A stretch of 64,000 nucleotides of DNA, taken from positions 930,001 through 994,000 of the forward strand of contig NZ_FOQV01000002.1 in assembly GCF_900113835.1 (NCBI RefSeq). The letters are read 5' to 3'. The notes below the pieces were generated by a model that was given only the letters and a program-made list of their open reading frames with translations, was not told where the DNA came from and did no database searches. This document shows, piece by piece, positions 1 to 8,764 of the stretch (positions within the stretch are counted from its first letter, which is position 1; the number at the start of each line of letters is the position of its first letter). Position numbers and translations under genes: made by a program. Source of the DNA: Allobosea sp. OK403 (GTDB lineage Bacteria > Pseudomonadota > Alphaproteobacteria > Rhizobiales > Beijerinckiaceae).

Positions 1-1
1 T

Positions 2-895
2 CTCTTCGCCGATGACAGGCTGATCTCGGAATCGCCGAAACGGCACGATCCGCTGACGCCGATGACCGATCCCGACCTCGTGCGCGTGCTGCAGCAGCAG
101 ACGACGACACCGGTCGGATTGATTCCGCAGCAGATCGTGCGCGCGGGGCTGGAGGCGATGACGCGCCATTGCGAACAGCTGATTGCAGACGGCGTCGGCT
201 TCGCGCTCGCCGACGCCGCGGTGCCCGATGATCTCGCAGCGCTGGCGGCGCTGACCGTCTCCTGGCCGCTGATGACCGGCAACTCCTCGATCGCCGCCTA
301 TTATCCGGCGCTGTGGCGCGAGCGCGGGCTCGTCGATCCCGATGATGACGTGCCTCTGCTGCCGCCGGTCGCAGGACCGGGCGTCGTGCTCGCCGGCAGT
401 TGTGCGGAGAAAACCAGGCGGCAGCTCGAGGTCTTCGCGAGGGAGCGCCCGGTGCTGATGCTCGACCTCGCCGCCGTTGGTGACGCCGATGCGACAGTGG
501 CCGAGGCGCTCGCCTGGGCCCTGCCCCGCCTCGCCGACGGCCCCGTCGCGATCGCGACGTCCGCCGAACCCGACGCGGTCGCGGCCGTGCAAGTCAGGCT
601 TGGCCAGCGTCGCGCCGCCTCGCTCGCCGAGGAGATCTTGTCAAAACTGGCACAGGCGCTGCGGACAAGCGGCGTGCGGCGCTTCCTGATCGCCGGCGGC
701 GAGACTTCAGGGGCCGTGCTGGACGGCCTCGCGATCCGCTCGCTACGCGCCGGCGCATACCGCGCCCCGGGCATCTCGCAGGCATTGTCGGAGGGGGCGA
801 CGCCGCTGGCCTTCTGCCTCAAATCGGGCAAGCTCGGCCCCGAGGACATGCTGCTGCCGATGCTCGCGAGCATGGAACAGGGAGAAAAGCCGTGA
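2..895 (+). CDS. otnK: 3-oxo-tetronate kinase, 3' part (5' end off window)
   Basis: This is the C-terminal portion of a four-carbon acid sugar kinase (OtnK/DUF1537 family), which phosphorylates 3-oxo-tetronate with ATP in the cytoplasm. The reading frame is open to the left edge and runs through the family motif HDPLTPMTDPDLVRVLQ at its visible start, so the ATG at 62 is internal and not a start. About 297 residues are visible of the roughly 420 usual, so the N-terminal substrate domain is largely missing. Near the C-terminus the ATP-side motif IAGGETSGAVLDGL is clear. The TGA stop overlaps the GTG start of otnC by 4 bases, indicating translational coupling. The pairing with an OtnC-type aldolase supports the kinase assignment over other DUF1537 kinases (DtnK, LtnK). 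Confidence 0.9.
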   Translation, partial: LFADDRLISESPKRHDPLTPMTDPDLVRVLQQQTTTPVGLIPQQIVRAGLEAMTRHCEQLIADGVGFALADAAVPDDLAALAALTVSWPLMTGNSSIAAYYPALWRERGLVDPDDDVPLLPPVAGPGVVLAGSCAEKTRRQLEVFARERPVLMLDLAAVGDADATVAEALAWALPRLADGPVAIATSAEPDAVAAVQVRLGQRRAASLAEEILSKLAQALRTSGVRRFLIAGGETSGAVLDGLAIRSLRAGAYRAPGISQALSEGATPLAFCLKSGKLGPEDMLLPMLASMEQGEKP

Positions 896-1551
896 CCGCC
901 GCGATGCCGGAAGCCGATGCTCGTGCCGAGCTGTGCAAGATCTACCGGAAGATCGAGGGCTCGGGCCTGAGCCTCGGCAATGCCGGCAATATCAGCCTGC
1001 GCCTGGGCGACGTCATGCTGATCAGCCCGACCGGCGCCGACGGGGCGACCGTGGCGCCGGAGGATTTCGTGCTGACGCGTTTCGACGGCACGGCGCTGTC
1101 GCAAGGCACGCCGTCCAGCGAATGGGCGATCCATGGCGGAATCTACGCAGCCGGGCTCGCCCAGGCCGTGATCCATGCCCATCCCGATGCTTGTGTCGCG
1201 CTGTCCTGCCTGCGCCGTCCCATGCCGCCGTTCCACTACATGGTGGCGGCCTTTGGCGGGCACGAAGTTCCCTGCGCCCCATATGCGCCCTTCGGCACGA
1301 CCGCGCTCGCCGAAGGCGTCGTGGCGTCGCTGGCGGGCCACAGCGCCTGCCTGATGGCCAATCACGGCATGGTCTGCATCGGCTCTACGCTGGCGCAGGC
1401 CTTCGCACGCACGGTCAAGCTCGAAATGCTGGCGCGACAGCTGCTGCTGGCGCGCCAGGCCGGCGAGATCGTCCATCTCACCCGGGACGAGATGGACACC
1501 GTGCTCGGACGCTACGCCGAATACGGGCGCGGCCGCCTGTCGAGCGGCTGA
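892..1551 (+). CDS. otnC: 3-oxo-tetronate 4-phosphate decarboxylase (class II aldolase)
   Basis: This 219-residue protein belongs to the class II aldolase/AraD family, the usual partner of OtnK, converting 3-oxo-tetronate 4-phosphate to dihydroxyacetone phosphate and CO2. Visible features are GNAGNISLR (29-37), the acidic residue E77 in SSEW, the zinc-binding H95 and H97 in IHAHP, and H158 in MANHG. The start is a GTG inside the GTGA overlap with otnK. AraD-like epimerases look similar, but the otnK neighbour favours OtnC. No pathway dehydrogenase (LtnD type) or epimerase is visible next to it; those genes may lie left of the window. Confidence 0.88.
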   Translation: MTAAMPEADARAELCKIYRKIEGSGLSLGNAGNISLRLGDVMLISPTGADGATVAPEDFVLTRFDGTALSQGTPSSEWAIHGGIYAAGLAQAVIHAHPDACVALSCLRRPMPPFHYMVAAFGGHEVPCAPYAPFGTTALAEGVVASLAGHSACLMANHGMVCIGSTLAQAFARTVKLEMLARQLLLARQAGEIVHLTRDEMDTVLGRYAEYGRGRLSSG

Positions 1552-1570
1552 ATGCCAGGCCTTTGATTTA

Positions 1571-1673
1571 GCGCATTGTCTTCACGTGAACCGGTGTCCA
1601 CTTCGCTCTCAACTAAGAGTGAGAGCGGGATCAATGCGACAAACCGGTACCTCCTTTTTCGCATCCTGCTCGA
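1571..1673. repeat. Composite palindromic repeat, copy 1
   Basis: First of five copies of a modular palindromic repeat in this window (others at 34342, 40711, 58736 and 59970). It carries part of module C (tcacgtgaaccgg, read in the opposite orientation) followed by module A, recognisable from gagcgggatcaatgcg and tttttcgcatcctgctc, which can base-pair. It fills the gap between otnC and the SDR gene. Confidence 0.8.
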
Positions 1674-1700
1674 GATTTCACCCATGTCTGGAGGAATGAG

Positions 1701-2450
1701 ATGATTATCGTCACGGGCGGGACCCATGGCATCGGCCGGGCCTGCGTCGAGCGCCTGGGGCCACGCGGCGTCGTTTTCACCGGCCGCGACGTCGCGGCTG
1801 GCGAAGAGCTGGCGGCGCAGGTGCCGGGCAGCCATTTCGTCGCCGGCGATGTGACAAGCGAGCAGGACTGCCGGCGCGTCGTCGAGGCCGCCCTCGACCA
1901 TGGCGGCGGGCGCCTTGCCGGCCTGGTCAACAATGCCGGGCTCGGACGGCGCATGGTCTTCGCCGAGGCGACCCTCGAGGATTGGGACGCCGTGATGAAC
2001 GCCAATGCCCGCAGCGCCTTCCTGTTCACGCGCCATGCGCTCGCTGGTCTGCGCGCGGGCAAGGGTGCGGTCGTCAATGTCGCCTCCGTCGCGGGCAAGT
2101 TCGGCGAGGAGGGGCTGGCTGTCTACTGCGCCTCCAAGGCCGCCGTGATCGCGATGACGCAGGCGCTGGCGCTCGAATTCGGCGAGGAGGTGCGCTTCAA
2201 CGCGATCTGCCCCGGACAGATCGCGACCCGGATGATGTCCAAGGTGCTGGCCGATCCGCTGCGGCTGCGGCAGCTCGAACAGCGCATTCCCGCCGGTCGC
2301 CTCGGCGATCCCGGCGAGGTCGCCGACGTGGTCGAATGGCTGCTCTCGGACAAGGCGAGCTATGTCAACGGCGCCGTACTGAGCGTCGATGGCGGCGAGA
2401 CGGCCGGGTTGCGGACGCCGCGCCTGCCGGAAGGGTTTGTCGCGGGCTGA
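1701..2450 (+). CDS. SDR-family oxidoreductase
   Basis: A 249-residue classical short-chain dehydrogenase/reductase using NAD(P). The cofactor motif TGGTHGIG spans residues 5-12, NNAG is at 77-80, and the catalytic set N100, S129, Y142 and K146 (YCASK) is complete. The C-terminal CPGQIATRMM and VNGAVLSVDGGET segments are typical. A GGAGGA ribosome site lies just upstream of the ATG. It may work with otnK and otnC on a sugar acid, but a repeat-filled gap of about 150 bases separates them and the substrate cannot be read from the sequence. Confidence 0.85.
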   Translation: MIIVTGGTHGIGRACVERLGPRGVVFTGRDVAAGEELAAQVPGSHFVAGDVTSEQDCRRVVEAALDHGGGRLAGLVNNAGLGRRMVFAEATLEDWDAVMNANARSAFLFTRHALAGLRAGKGAVVNVASVAGKFGEEGLAVYCASKAAVIAMTQALALEFGEEVRFNAICPGQIATRMMSKVLADPLRLRQLEQRIPAGRLGDPGEVADVVEWLLSDKASYVNGAVLSVDGGETAGLRTPRLPEGFVAG

Positions 2451-2488
2451 TTTGCTGGAGCATGCCGCTGATGCTCGGAAACGCGCCG

Positions 2489-2624
2489 TCATCCTGGGCG
2501 ACCGAAGGTCGTCCCGGGATCCATCGTAGAGCGCTGCTCCCTACGATGGATCCCGGAGCTGCGCGGCAGAGCCTGTCCTTCGGCCGATCGAAGATCGGAC
2601 CCGAGGGCCGCTTGCCCAGGATGA
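2489..2624. repeat. Long nested palindromic repeat between convergent genes
   Basis: Outer arms TCATCCTGGGC (2489-2499) and GCCCAGGATGA (2614-2624) enclose an inner hairpin with perfect 16-base arms (CCGGGATCCATCGTAG at 2514-2529, complement at 2541-2556, 11-base loop). It lies between the convergent SDR and acylase genes and could terminate both transcripts. The form is that of a dispersed REP/RUP-like element. Confidence 0.8.
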
Positions 2625-2650
2625 TGGGGCGTTTATGACGGCCGGCCGCC

Positions 2651-4975
2651 TCAGGCGCGAGGCGGCACCAGCTCCTGGACCGTTTTCGCCTCAGCCGCGA
2701 TGCGCTCCCAGTCGTAGAGCATCGGCACCATCTCGCAGGCGCTCCAGGGCGTATTCTGGTCGGCGTAATGCGGGCTCGCCGGATGTCCGGAGGTGCCGTG
2801 GAAGACGGCCCAGCGGCTGTTGTCCCAGTTGCCGACATCGAAGACATAGCGCGCCAGCGCGCCATAGGTCGCCGTTGGACCGGCTGAGGGAACGATCCCG
2901 ATCGCGAGCACGGTGTCTCCGTCTCCCCCGACCGGCAGGGACGGCGGATCAAGCCGCTGCGCCCAGTCGGGAAACTGTGCAGAGAGCGGATGGGCGAAGC
3001 GCGGCTGGTGCTCCTCGCCCCATGTCTTGCCCGTGAGCGTCGCCGCCGCCTCGGAAAGCGCCTCCGACAGCACGTCGTCCCAGGTCAGGCCGTTCAGCAT
3101 CCCGGCATCGTCGTCGCGCAGCAATGTCGGCACCGCCCACCAGACCTGGCCCTGCGGCGAGACGCCGGGCGCCACCGCAGCGAAACGATGCGCCGTCGCC
3201 TGTTCCAGCCTGCTGCGCACAGTGACGATCCGCGTCAGGGCCCGCCGAAAGGCATTATAGGCCGCAGCCGAAGTCGAATCCGCATCCATGCGACCGTCCC
3301 AGGCCAGCAGATCCTGCCGCAGCCGTTCTGCGTCGGCCTGTTCGCGCAGGCCCAGCACTGCCAGGCGGGTGCGAAACAGGTCGAGATGCGGGGATTGCGT
3401 ATCGGCATGGATGGCCGCTGCGTCAGCGACGGCGAAGGGCGCCCCCGAATCCAGCCGCTGCAGGATGCGCTCGGCGCGATAGGGCGGGTGGCAATCGGTG
3501 CAGAGATAGTCGGGATGATCATCCGCCACGACCCGGTTGTTGGCGGTGACGATCAGCCCGCCGGGCGGGTCTATGACGCAGGGCATCGCCTCATGCGCGA
3601 TCCACCCCTGCCATTCATGCTCGGCCGTCCAGCCGGGCACGGGCAGCCAGCCATTGTCGCGCGAGCGAACCGGCACGCGCGCACGCACCAGATGACCGAT
3701 CGCGCCGGCCGTGTCGCCGGCCACGAGATTATGGTCGATCAGCCCCCAGCCGCGCGTCGCCTCGTAGAGTTCCGAGACGGTCGAGGCCGCAGGCATCCGG
3801 GTCAGGCAATCGAAGGAGAGGTCGGTCTCGGCGAACTGGACGGAGCGCAGGGACAAGCCGACGCCCTCGCGCGGATCGCCCGCTATCACCGGGCCATGGC
3901 GCGTCTCGAAGATCTCGAACTCCCGGTCGGCCCCGCCCCTGACGGCGATGCGGTCGCGCCGATGGATGACGGGCTCGAAGCCCTCGCCGAAGCGCACCGC
4001 CCTGCCCTCGTCAGTGAACTGCTCGAGATAGAGGTCGTGGATGTCCATGAAGGCATGGGTGACGCAATAGGCGACGCTGCCATTATGGGCGAAATGCGGG
4101 AAGCCCGGCACGCCCGGCACGGTGAGGCCGATCATGTCGAAACGGTCGCAGGCGAGATGGTGCTGCGCATACATGCCGGGGATCTCGAAGACGCGATGGG
4201 GGTCGCCTGCGAGAATGGGCCGCCCCGTCGCCGTCCGGTCCGGGCCGACCGCCCAGTTGTTGCTGCCGCCTCCGGCCGCATCCGAGGCATCGCCGCCCAT
4301 GGCCTTGAGCAGGTGATCGACTGTCGGCGCCAGCGCCGCCAGATCGGCTTCGAAGCGGTCGGCCTGGGCACCGGGGGGAATGCAGAGCAGGTCGCGCCCG
4401 CCATCGTCGTAGCGCAGCTTCAGCGCGTTCTCCGCGCCCACGATCGGCAGCGCCAGCATCCGCCAGAGCTTGAACCAGATCGAGCCCATCAGCAGGCCGA
4501 GCCGCCGCATCACTGCGATGCTGTGCCAGGGCTCCCAGGTCTCGGGCGTTGCGCCCAGCAGCGTGTATTCGCAAGGCACCGGCGCACCGGATTCCAGGAA
4601 CGCGTTTACGCCGGCCGCATAGGCCTGCAGCATCGCTTTCGCCGCGTCGGCCAGCGCATCGTAATCGCGCCGGCAAGCCTGCTCCATACCCAACCGCCGC
4701 ACCAGGATGTCGGCCTCGGCGGCCTCGGCTCCGAGCCATTCGGCGGCGCGCCCCAGCGCCTTGCGGCGCGTCAGCTCCATCTGGAAGAGGCGGTCCTGCG
4801 CATGAACGAAGCCGAGCGCCCGATAGGCATCCGCCTCGCCCACCGCCTTGATGTGCGGAATGCCCCAGGCATCGCGCCGGACGGAAACAGGTGCCTCCAG
4901 GCCGGACAGGGATAAAGAGCCCGACAGCGGCGGCAGGGCCGCCTCGAGGGCGTCGCGATCGGCATCAGTCGTCAT
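2651..4975 (-). CDS. Penicillin acylase family protein (Ntn amidohydrolase)
   Basis: A 774-residue N-terminal-nucleophile amidohydrolase of the penicillin G acylase/AHL acylase group, which cleaves acyl-amide bonds after autocatalytic removal of a spacer. The N-terminal alpha region has GIPHIKA (38-44) and FVHAQDRLFQMELTRR. The predicted nucleophile is S238, preceded by glycine in GGGSNNW, the usual processing point. Unlike most family members it has no signal peptide, so it may be cytoplasmic. It follows an oligopeptide-type binding protein by 31 bases in the same direction, so both are probably one operon for uptake and hydrolysis of an amide, peptide or acylated compound. Substrate unknown. 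Confidence 0.88.
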   Translation of the reverse strand: MTTDADRDALEAALPPLSGSLSLSGLEAPVSVRRDAWGIPHIKAVGEADAYRALGFVHAQDRLFQMELTRRKALGRAAEWLGAEAAEADILVRRLGMEQACRRDYDALADAAKAMLQAYAAGVNAFLESGAPVPCEYTLLGATPETWEPWHSIAVMRRLGLLMGSIWFKLWRMLALPIVGAENALKLRYDDGGRDLLCIPPGAQADRFEADLAALAPTVDHLLKAMGGDASDAAGGGSNNWAVGPDRTATGRPILAGDPHRVFEIPGMYAQHHLACDRFDMIGLTVPGVPGFPHFAHNGSVAYCVTHAFMDIHDLYLEQFTDEGRAVRFGEGFEPVIHRRDRIAVRGGADREFEIFETRHGPVIAGDPREGVGLSLRSVQFAETDLSFDCLTRMPAASTVSELYEATRGWGLIDHNLVAGDTAGAIGHLVRARVPVRSRDNGWLPVPGWTAEHEWQGWIAHEAMPCVIDPPGGLIVTANNRVVADDHPDYLCTDCHPPYRAERILQRLDSGAPFAVADAAAIHADTQSPHLDLFRTRLAVLGLREQADAERLRQDLLAWDGRMDADSTSAAAYNAFRRALTRIVTVRSRLEQATAHRFAAVAPGVSPQGQVWWAVPTLLRDDDAGMLNGLTWDDVLSEALSEAAATLTGKTWGEEHQPRFAHPLSAQFPDWAQRLDPPSLPVGGDGDTVLAIGIVPSAGPTATYGALARYVFDVGNWDNSRWAVFHGTSGHPASPHYADQNTPWSACEMVPMLYDWERIAAEAKTVQELVPPRA

Positions 4976-5006
4976 GGAGATCTCTCGTCAGGCGCGTTTG
5001 GGCGAT

Positions 5007-6581
5007 TCAGGCGTCGAGGGTGAGCTGCCAGAACATCGGAAAACTGGACTGCACGATCGATTTGACGCGCGAGCGGTAGCCCGCCGGCCGGCTGAACTGG
5101 CCCCACATCACCGAGGGCGTGTCCTTGTAGGCCTCGACCTGGATCTCGGCCGCGATGCGCTTGCGCGCGGCCGGATCAGGCGCCTTGGCATAGGCTGCGA
5201 GCTTCTCGCTGATCGCCGCGTCGCAGCTCCAGCCGGCATAGTTCGCGCAGTTGTTGCCGATGTAGAAATGCGTCAGCGGCGACATCATGTCGATGCCGTT
5301 GGCATAGACCGGGAAGATGCCCCAGCCGTCCTTCTTGGCCCGGCGCGCGAGAACCGTGCCCCAGTCCATCACCTGCTCGTCGACGGTGAAACCGGCTTTG
5401 CGCATGTTATCCGCCAGCACCGTCCCCGCCGTCTGCGAGATCGAGCCCGCGACCGACAGGAAGACGATTGGCTCGCCCTTATAGGCGGTCTTCTTGAGGG
5501 CGGCGCGAGCCTCCTCGATCGCAAGCCTGGCAGTGGCTGCGCCCTCCGTGCTGCTGAGAGGCGCGTCGCACATGAAGAAGGACGGGCAGTTCTTGACCAG
5601 ATAGCGGTCGGGGATGCCGATGGCCTGCAGGACCTCCCCTTGGTCGACCAGTTTCCAGAGCACCTCGCGAACCGCCCGGTCGGCAAAGGGGCCGGACGCA
5701 TGGTTGAGCCGGAAATTACCCTGGAACATGTCGAGGCCGGTCAGGGCCATGACCTTCACATTCGGCGCCTTCTCGAGCTTGTCGAGCCAATCGAAGGGCA
5801 GATACTGCATGTAGTCGATCTCGCCGGCGATCAGTGCGGTCGCCGCCGTCGCGTCGTCAGGCATCGCGCGCAAGACCACCTCATCGACTTTGACCACCTT
5901 CGCACCGGCCAGGAAATCGGGTTTCTCGGAGCGCGGCTTGTATTGCTCGAAGCGCTCAAGAACCATCCGATCGCCCGATCGCCAGGCGCTGGCCTTGAAC
6001 TTGAACGGCCCCGATCCGATGATCTCCTTGATGCGCTCGTCTCCGGGCGGGAAAATGCGCTCGGGCATCATCGCCGGCACAGGGGCATTGGGCTTGCCCA
6101 GCACGTCGAGCATCAGCGGGAAGGGCTCGCGCAGCACGATCTTGAAACTGCGCTCGTCGACCGCCTCGATGCCAGCCGCGGCGGCCATCAGCATCTTGCC
6201 GAGCGCATCGCCGCGGGCCCAGCGCTTGAGCGAGGCGACGCAATCCGAGGCCTTGACCGGCGCACCGTCATGCCAGGAGAGGCCGTCGCGCAGCTTGAAC
6301 TGCCAGCTCAGGCCGTCGGGCGCGGTCTCGAACGAGTCCACCATCTGGGGATGGATCGTCCCTGCGAGGTCCATCGCGAACAGCGTGTCGAAGACGTGAT
6401 AGGCGAAGGTGCGCGTGATCGCGGCCGTCGTGGCATGCGGATCGAGGATCACGACCTCGGATTCGAGCACGGCGATCATCGACTTCGTTGCCGCCTGAGA
6501 GCTCGTGGGAACGACGAGGCTCGCCAGCGCCGCCGCGCCGCCCAGGAGGATACCGCGTTTGCTCAGTTCCTGCCGCAACAT
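5007..6581 (-). CDS. ABC transporter substrate-binding protein, family 5 (oligopeptide/nickel type)
   Basis: A 524-residue periplasmic binding protein of the DppA/OppA class. Residues 1-30 form a signal peptide ending PTSSQA, followed by the mature start and the family segments LDPHATTAAITRTFAYHVFDTLF and KLRDGLSWHDGAPVKASDCV. The ATG follows an AGGGGAAG ribosome site. It is the first gene of a two-gene minus-strand unit with the acylase. No Dpp-type permeases or ATPases are adjacent, so membrane components must be supplied elsewhere. It faces a divergent GntR gene about 530 bases away. Confidence 0.9.
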   Translation of the reverse strand: MLRQELSKRGILLGGAAALASLVVPTSSQAATKSMIAVLESEVVILDPHATTAAITRTFAYHVFDTLFAMDLAGTIHPQMVDSFETAPDGLSWQFKLRDGLSWHDGAPVKASDCVASLKRWARGDALGKMLMAAAAGIEAVDERSFKIVLREPFPLMLDVLGKPNAPVPAMMPERIFPPGDERIKEIIGSGPFKFKASAWRSGDRMVLERFEQYKPRSEKPDFLAGAKVVKVDEVVLRAMPDDATAATALIAGEIDYMQYLPFDWLDKLEKAPNVKVMALTGLDMFQGNFRLNHASGPFADRAVREVLWKLVDQGEVLQAIGIPDRYLVKNCPSFFMCDAPLSSTEGAATARLAIEEARAALKKTAYKGEPIVFLSVAGSISQTAGTVLADNMRKAGFTVDEQVMDWGTVLARRAKKDGWGIFPVYANGIDMMSPLTHFYIGNNCANYAGWSCDAAISEKLAAYAKAPDPAARKRIAAEIQVEAYKDTPSVMWGQFSRPAGYRSRVKSIVQSSFPMFWQLTLDA

Positions 6582-6629
6582 GGCTTCCCCTTTTGGCGTA
6601 AGATCGCGTGAAAGGCGCCCGTGAATATA

Positions 6630-6639
6630 CGATATATCG
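6630..6639. promoter_or_regulatory. Palindrome upstream of the binding-protein gene
   Basis: CGATATATCG is a perfect 10-base palindrome about 50 bases upstream of the start of the family 5 binding protein. Its place suggests an operator, perhaps for the divergent GntR, but it does not match the repeat at the GntR start, so the link is only positional. Confidence 0.35.
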
Positions 6640-6929
6640 AACTCGCGGTGTCAAGCCTCACCAGCGACCTCCCGCTGGGATCACAACTGGCTTACTGCTG
6701 CTGACGGCAAGAAGACGCCGGACGTACCGACAATCGATAATGGCCCGTCAAGAGTGTCATCAGGCAAATTGGACGCGGACATTCCTGCAGTCCGCTAAGG
6801 AGCAGATCCGGATGCGGCGCGACCTAAACGCACGATCGTGGAGAGGCTCCGATGCAGCTTAGGACTTATATTGGTGTATCAGCCACATAGGTGCTCGCGG
6901 TTTTGTTTTGAATGGCGCGTCATTCTTCT

Positions 6930-6952
6930 CAAGGACTTAGCATCAGTCCTTG
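6930..6952. repeat. Perfect 8-base inverted repeat
   Basis: CAAGGACT and AGTCCTTG form perfect arms around a 7-base loop (TAGCATC). It has no following T-run, so it is not a typical terminator. Its role in the divergent intergenic region is unknown. Confidence 0.5.
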
Positions 6953-7087
6953 GACACACGGCGACGGCGTTAGATGTTTCGCTGTCCAGATGCTGCCCAA
7001 CTTGCAAGGCCTCTGCGCCCCGTTTCCGCCCGCGTGGCATGCCCCTCCCCGCTGACCTCGGCTTGCAGGTCACTTGACATTGAAGAT

Positions 7088-7117
7088 GCATTTATCATTA
7101 TTGATATTGATGAATGC
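7088..7117. promoter_or_regulatory. Inverted repeat at the GntR start, candidate operator
   Basis: Arms GCATTTATCA (7088-7097) and TGATGAATGC (7108-7117) match at 9 of 10 positions around a 10-base AT-rich spacer. The repeat spans the likely ATG at 7110, so binding here would suit autorepression. The assignment to this GntR is inferred from position. Confidence 0.45.
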
Positions 7118-7760
7118 GCCCCTTCCCAGCCTGATCCGAAGGCCACGCGACGTGGTCTATGAGTCGCTGAAGCGACAGATCATGATCAATGATCTGCGCC
7201 CCGAGAGCGCTTTGACCGAACTCGGCATGGCGCGCGAGCATGGCTGCAGCCAGGGCACGATCCGTGAAGCCCTCTTCCGCCTGCAGGAGGACGGGCTCGT
7301 CACCCGCTCCGGCCATCGCGGCACCATGGTCACCCGGCTCGACCCCGAGGAGGCGGAGGAAATTCTGGCGTTGCGTCGCCGCATCGAACTCCGCGGCGCA
7401 TTGCGGGCGGTGCAGCATGTCGATAGCGGCAGTCTGGAGCGTCTGCAGGCCATCCAGACCGATATGGACGCCGCCGCAGCAGCCGCCGACGAATACGCCC
7501 TGATCGCGCTGGACATGGCTTTCCACCTGACCATCTTCCGGCTCTCCGGGCTGGACGCGCTCGAGCAGATCCTGACCCGCTGCACGCTGCATTCGCATCG
7601 CTCGAAGCTCTGGGCGCCGGGCCATCGCCGCCCGCTGGTCGAGACAGCCGCTCGCCACCGGGAGCTGTTTGCATTGCTAGAGGCCCGCGACGGTGGAGGC
7701 TTGTCGCGGGCGATCGCGGAGCACATCGACACCATCGTCCTGCGCGACGGAGAAGCCTGA
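7110..7760 (+). CDS. GntR family regulator (FCD subfamily)
   Basis: A 216-residue repressor-type regulator. The N-terminal winged helix has RRPRDVVYESLKRQI and the recognition helix region CSQGTIREALFRLQEDGLV; the C-terminal FCD domain binds a small organic effector. The start is set at 7110 (MNAPLPSLIRR); an earlier in-frame ATG at 7086 would add a hydrophobic tail unlike the family, and no strong ribosome site decides. Its TGA overlaps the ATG of the next gene (TGATG), so it heads the sugar operon. It likely responds to the imported sugar or its product. Confidence 0.85.
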   Translation: MNAPLPSLIRRPRDVVYESLKRQIMINDLRPESALTELGMAREHGCSQGTIREALFRLQEDGLVTRSGHRGTMVTRLDPEEAEEILALRRRIELRGALRAVQHVDSGSLERLQAIQTDMDAAAAAADEYALIALDMAFHLTIFRLSGLDALEQILTRCTLHSHRSKLWAPGHRRPLVETAARHRELFALLEARDGGGLSRAIAEHIDTIVLRDGEA

Positions 7761-8764
7761 TGCAACCCTGGATCGATCCACAGATGGGGGCGATTCTGGA
7801 GCGCATGCGCACCGGTCCGGCCTTCGATTTCCGCGCCGCCCCGATCGCCGAGGCGCGCGCGACCGTCGATGCCGCGACACTGCCCTGGAGCGAAGGCGCT
7901 CCAGCCATCCCGGCGCGCGATCTTGCCATTCCCCGCGATCTTGCCATTCCCACTGCGGGCACCGCCATGCGCGCGCGGCTTTACCAACCCGAAGCCGGGC
8001 CGGTATCCGCCGTCATCGTCTATGCCCATGGCGGCGGCTGGACCTTCGGCTCGATCGAGACCCATGACGGCACCATGCGCCATCTCGCGGTCGCGGCAGG
8101 CTGCGCTGTCCTCGGCGTCGATTACAGGCTCGCGCCCGAACACCCCTTCCCCGCGCCGCTCGACGATCTCATGGCCGCCATTGCCTTCGTGGAGCAAGGC
8201 GGCCTGGGCAAAGCCATTCCCGCCGGCGCAATCGCCGTGGCAGGCGATTCCGCCGGCGCCAATCTGGCGCTTGCGGCGCTGTTGCGCCGGCGCGACGAAG
8301 GCCTGCCGTCCCTCTCGGCCGCAGCGCTGTTCTATGGCTGCTACGAGCCCGATTTCTCGACACCGAGCCATGCGGCGTTCGGCGGCGGCGACTACCTGCT
8401 CACCAGCGCCAATATGCGCTGGTATTGGAACAATTTTCTCGGCGGCGAGCCCGATGGCACGGCGAGCCTCGCAGCGCCCGTCCGGTCGAATCTCGCGGGC
8501 CTGCCGCCGCTCTATCTTTCGGCCGCGGGGCTCGATCCGCTGCGCGATGACACGATCAGGCTGGCGCGGCGCCTCGGCGAAGCCGGGGTGCGCTTCCGTT
8601 TCGACCATGTTCCCGGCGTCGTGCATGGCTGCCTGCGCATGAGCCGGGAACTCACTGCGGCCGCCGCCATGCTCGCGGCCGGCGGCCGACACCTCGCCGA
8701 CCACCTCAACGATAAAAAAACCGGAGGAAACCAACCATGGAACGCAGGACTTTCATCAAGTTAG
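7760..8764 (+). CDS. Alpha/beta hydrolase, hormone-sensitive-lipase type
   Basis: A 334-residue esterase-like cytoplasmic protein of the HSL/acetyl-hydrolase group. The oxyanion motif HGGGW is followed by the nucleophile motif GDSAG, then the acid in GLDPLRDD and the histidine in VVHGCL, so the catalytic triad is complete. It contains a perfect 18-base tandem duplication (7916-7951) that repeats RDLAIP near residue 54. Its end overlaps the next gene by 28 bases, and the ribosome site of that gene lies inside it. In a sugar operon it may remove acyl groups or open a lactone, but this is inference. Confidence 0.85.
   Translation: MQPWIDPQMGAILERMRTGPAFDFRAAPIAEARATVDAATLPWSEGAPAIPARDLAIPRDLAIPTAGTAMRARLYQPEAGPVSAVIVYAHGGGWTFGSIETHDGTMRHLAVAAGCAVLGVDYRLAPEHPFPAPLDDLMAAIAFVEQGGLGKAIPAGAIAVAGDSAGANLALAALLRRRDEGLPSLSAAALFYGCYEPDFSTPSHAAFGGGDYLLTSANMRWYWNNFLGGEPDGTASLAAPVRSNLAGLPPLYLSAAGLDPLRDDTIRLARRLGEAGVRFRFDHVPGVVHGCLRMSRELTAAAAMLAAGGRHLADHLNDKKTGGNQPWNAGLSSS
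7916..7951 (+). repeat. 18-base perfect tandem duplication inside the esterase gene
   Basis: The unit cgcgatcttgccattccc occurs twice back to back, adding six residues (RDLAIP) in frame. It looks like a recent slippage event. Confidence 0.85.

Larger units (their letters stand above)
6582..7109. other. 528-base intergenic region with hairpin and palindromes
   Basis: No credible gene is present; short open frames here lack family features. It separates the divergent binding-protein/acylase unit from the GntR/sugar operon, so it should hold both promoters. Seen in it are the palindrome CGATATATCG (6630-6639), a hairpin with perfect 8-base arms (6930-6952) and an inverted repeat at the GntR start (7088-7117). 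It is poorer in GC than its flanks. Confidence 0.7.

Noticed and set aside
2990..4915. 641-codon plus-strand frame opposite the penicillin acylase
   Set aside because: A shadow of a high-GC gene: low-complexity Arg/Gly/Ala-rich, no family motif, and the opposite frame has full acylase motifs.
4848..6611. 587-codon plus-strand frame opposite the family 5 binding protein
   Set aside because: Same reason; composition rich in Arg, His and Asp without recognisable domains.
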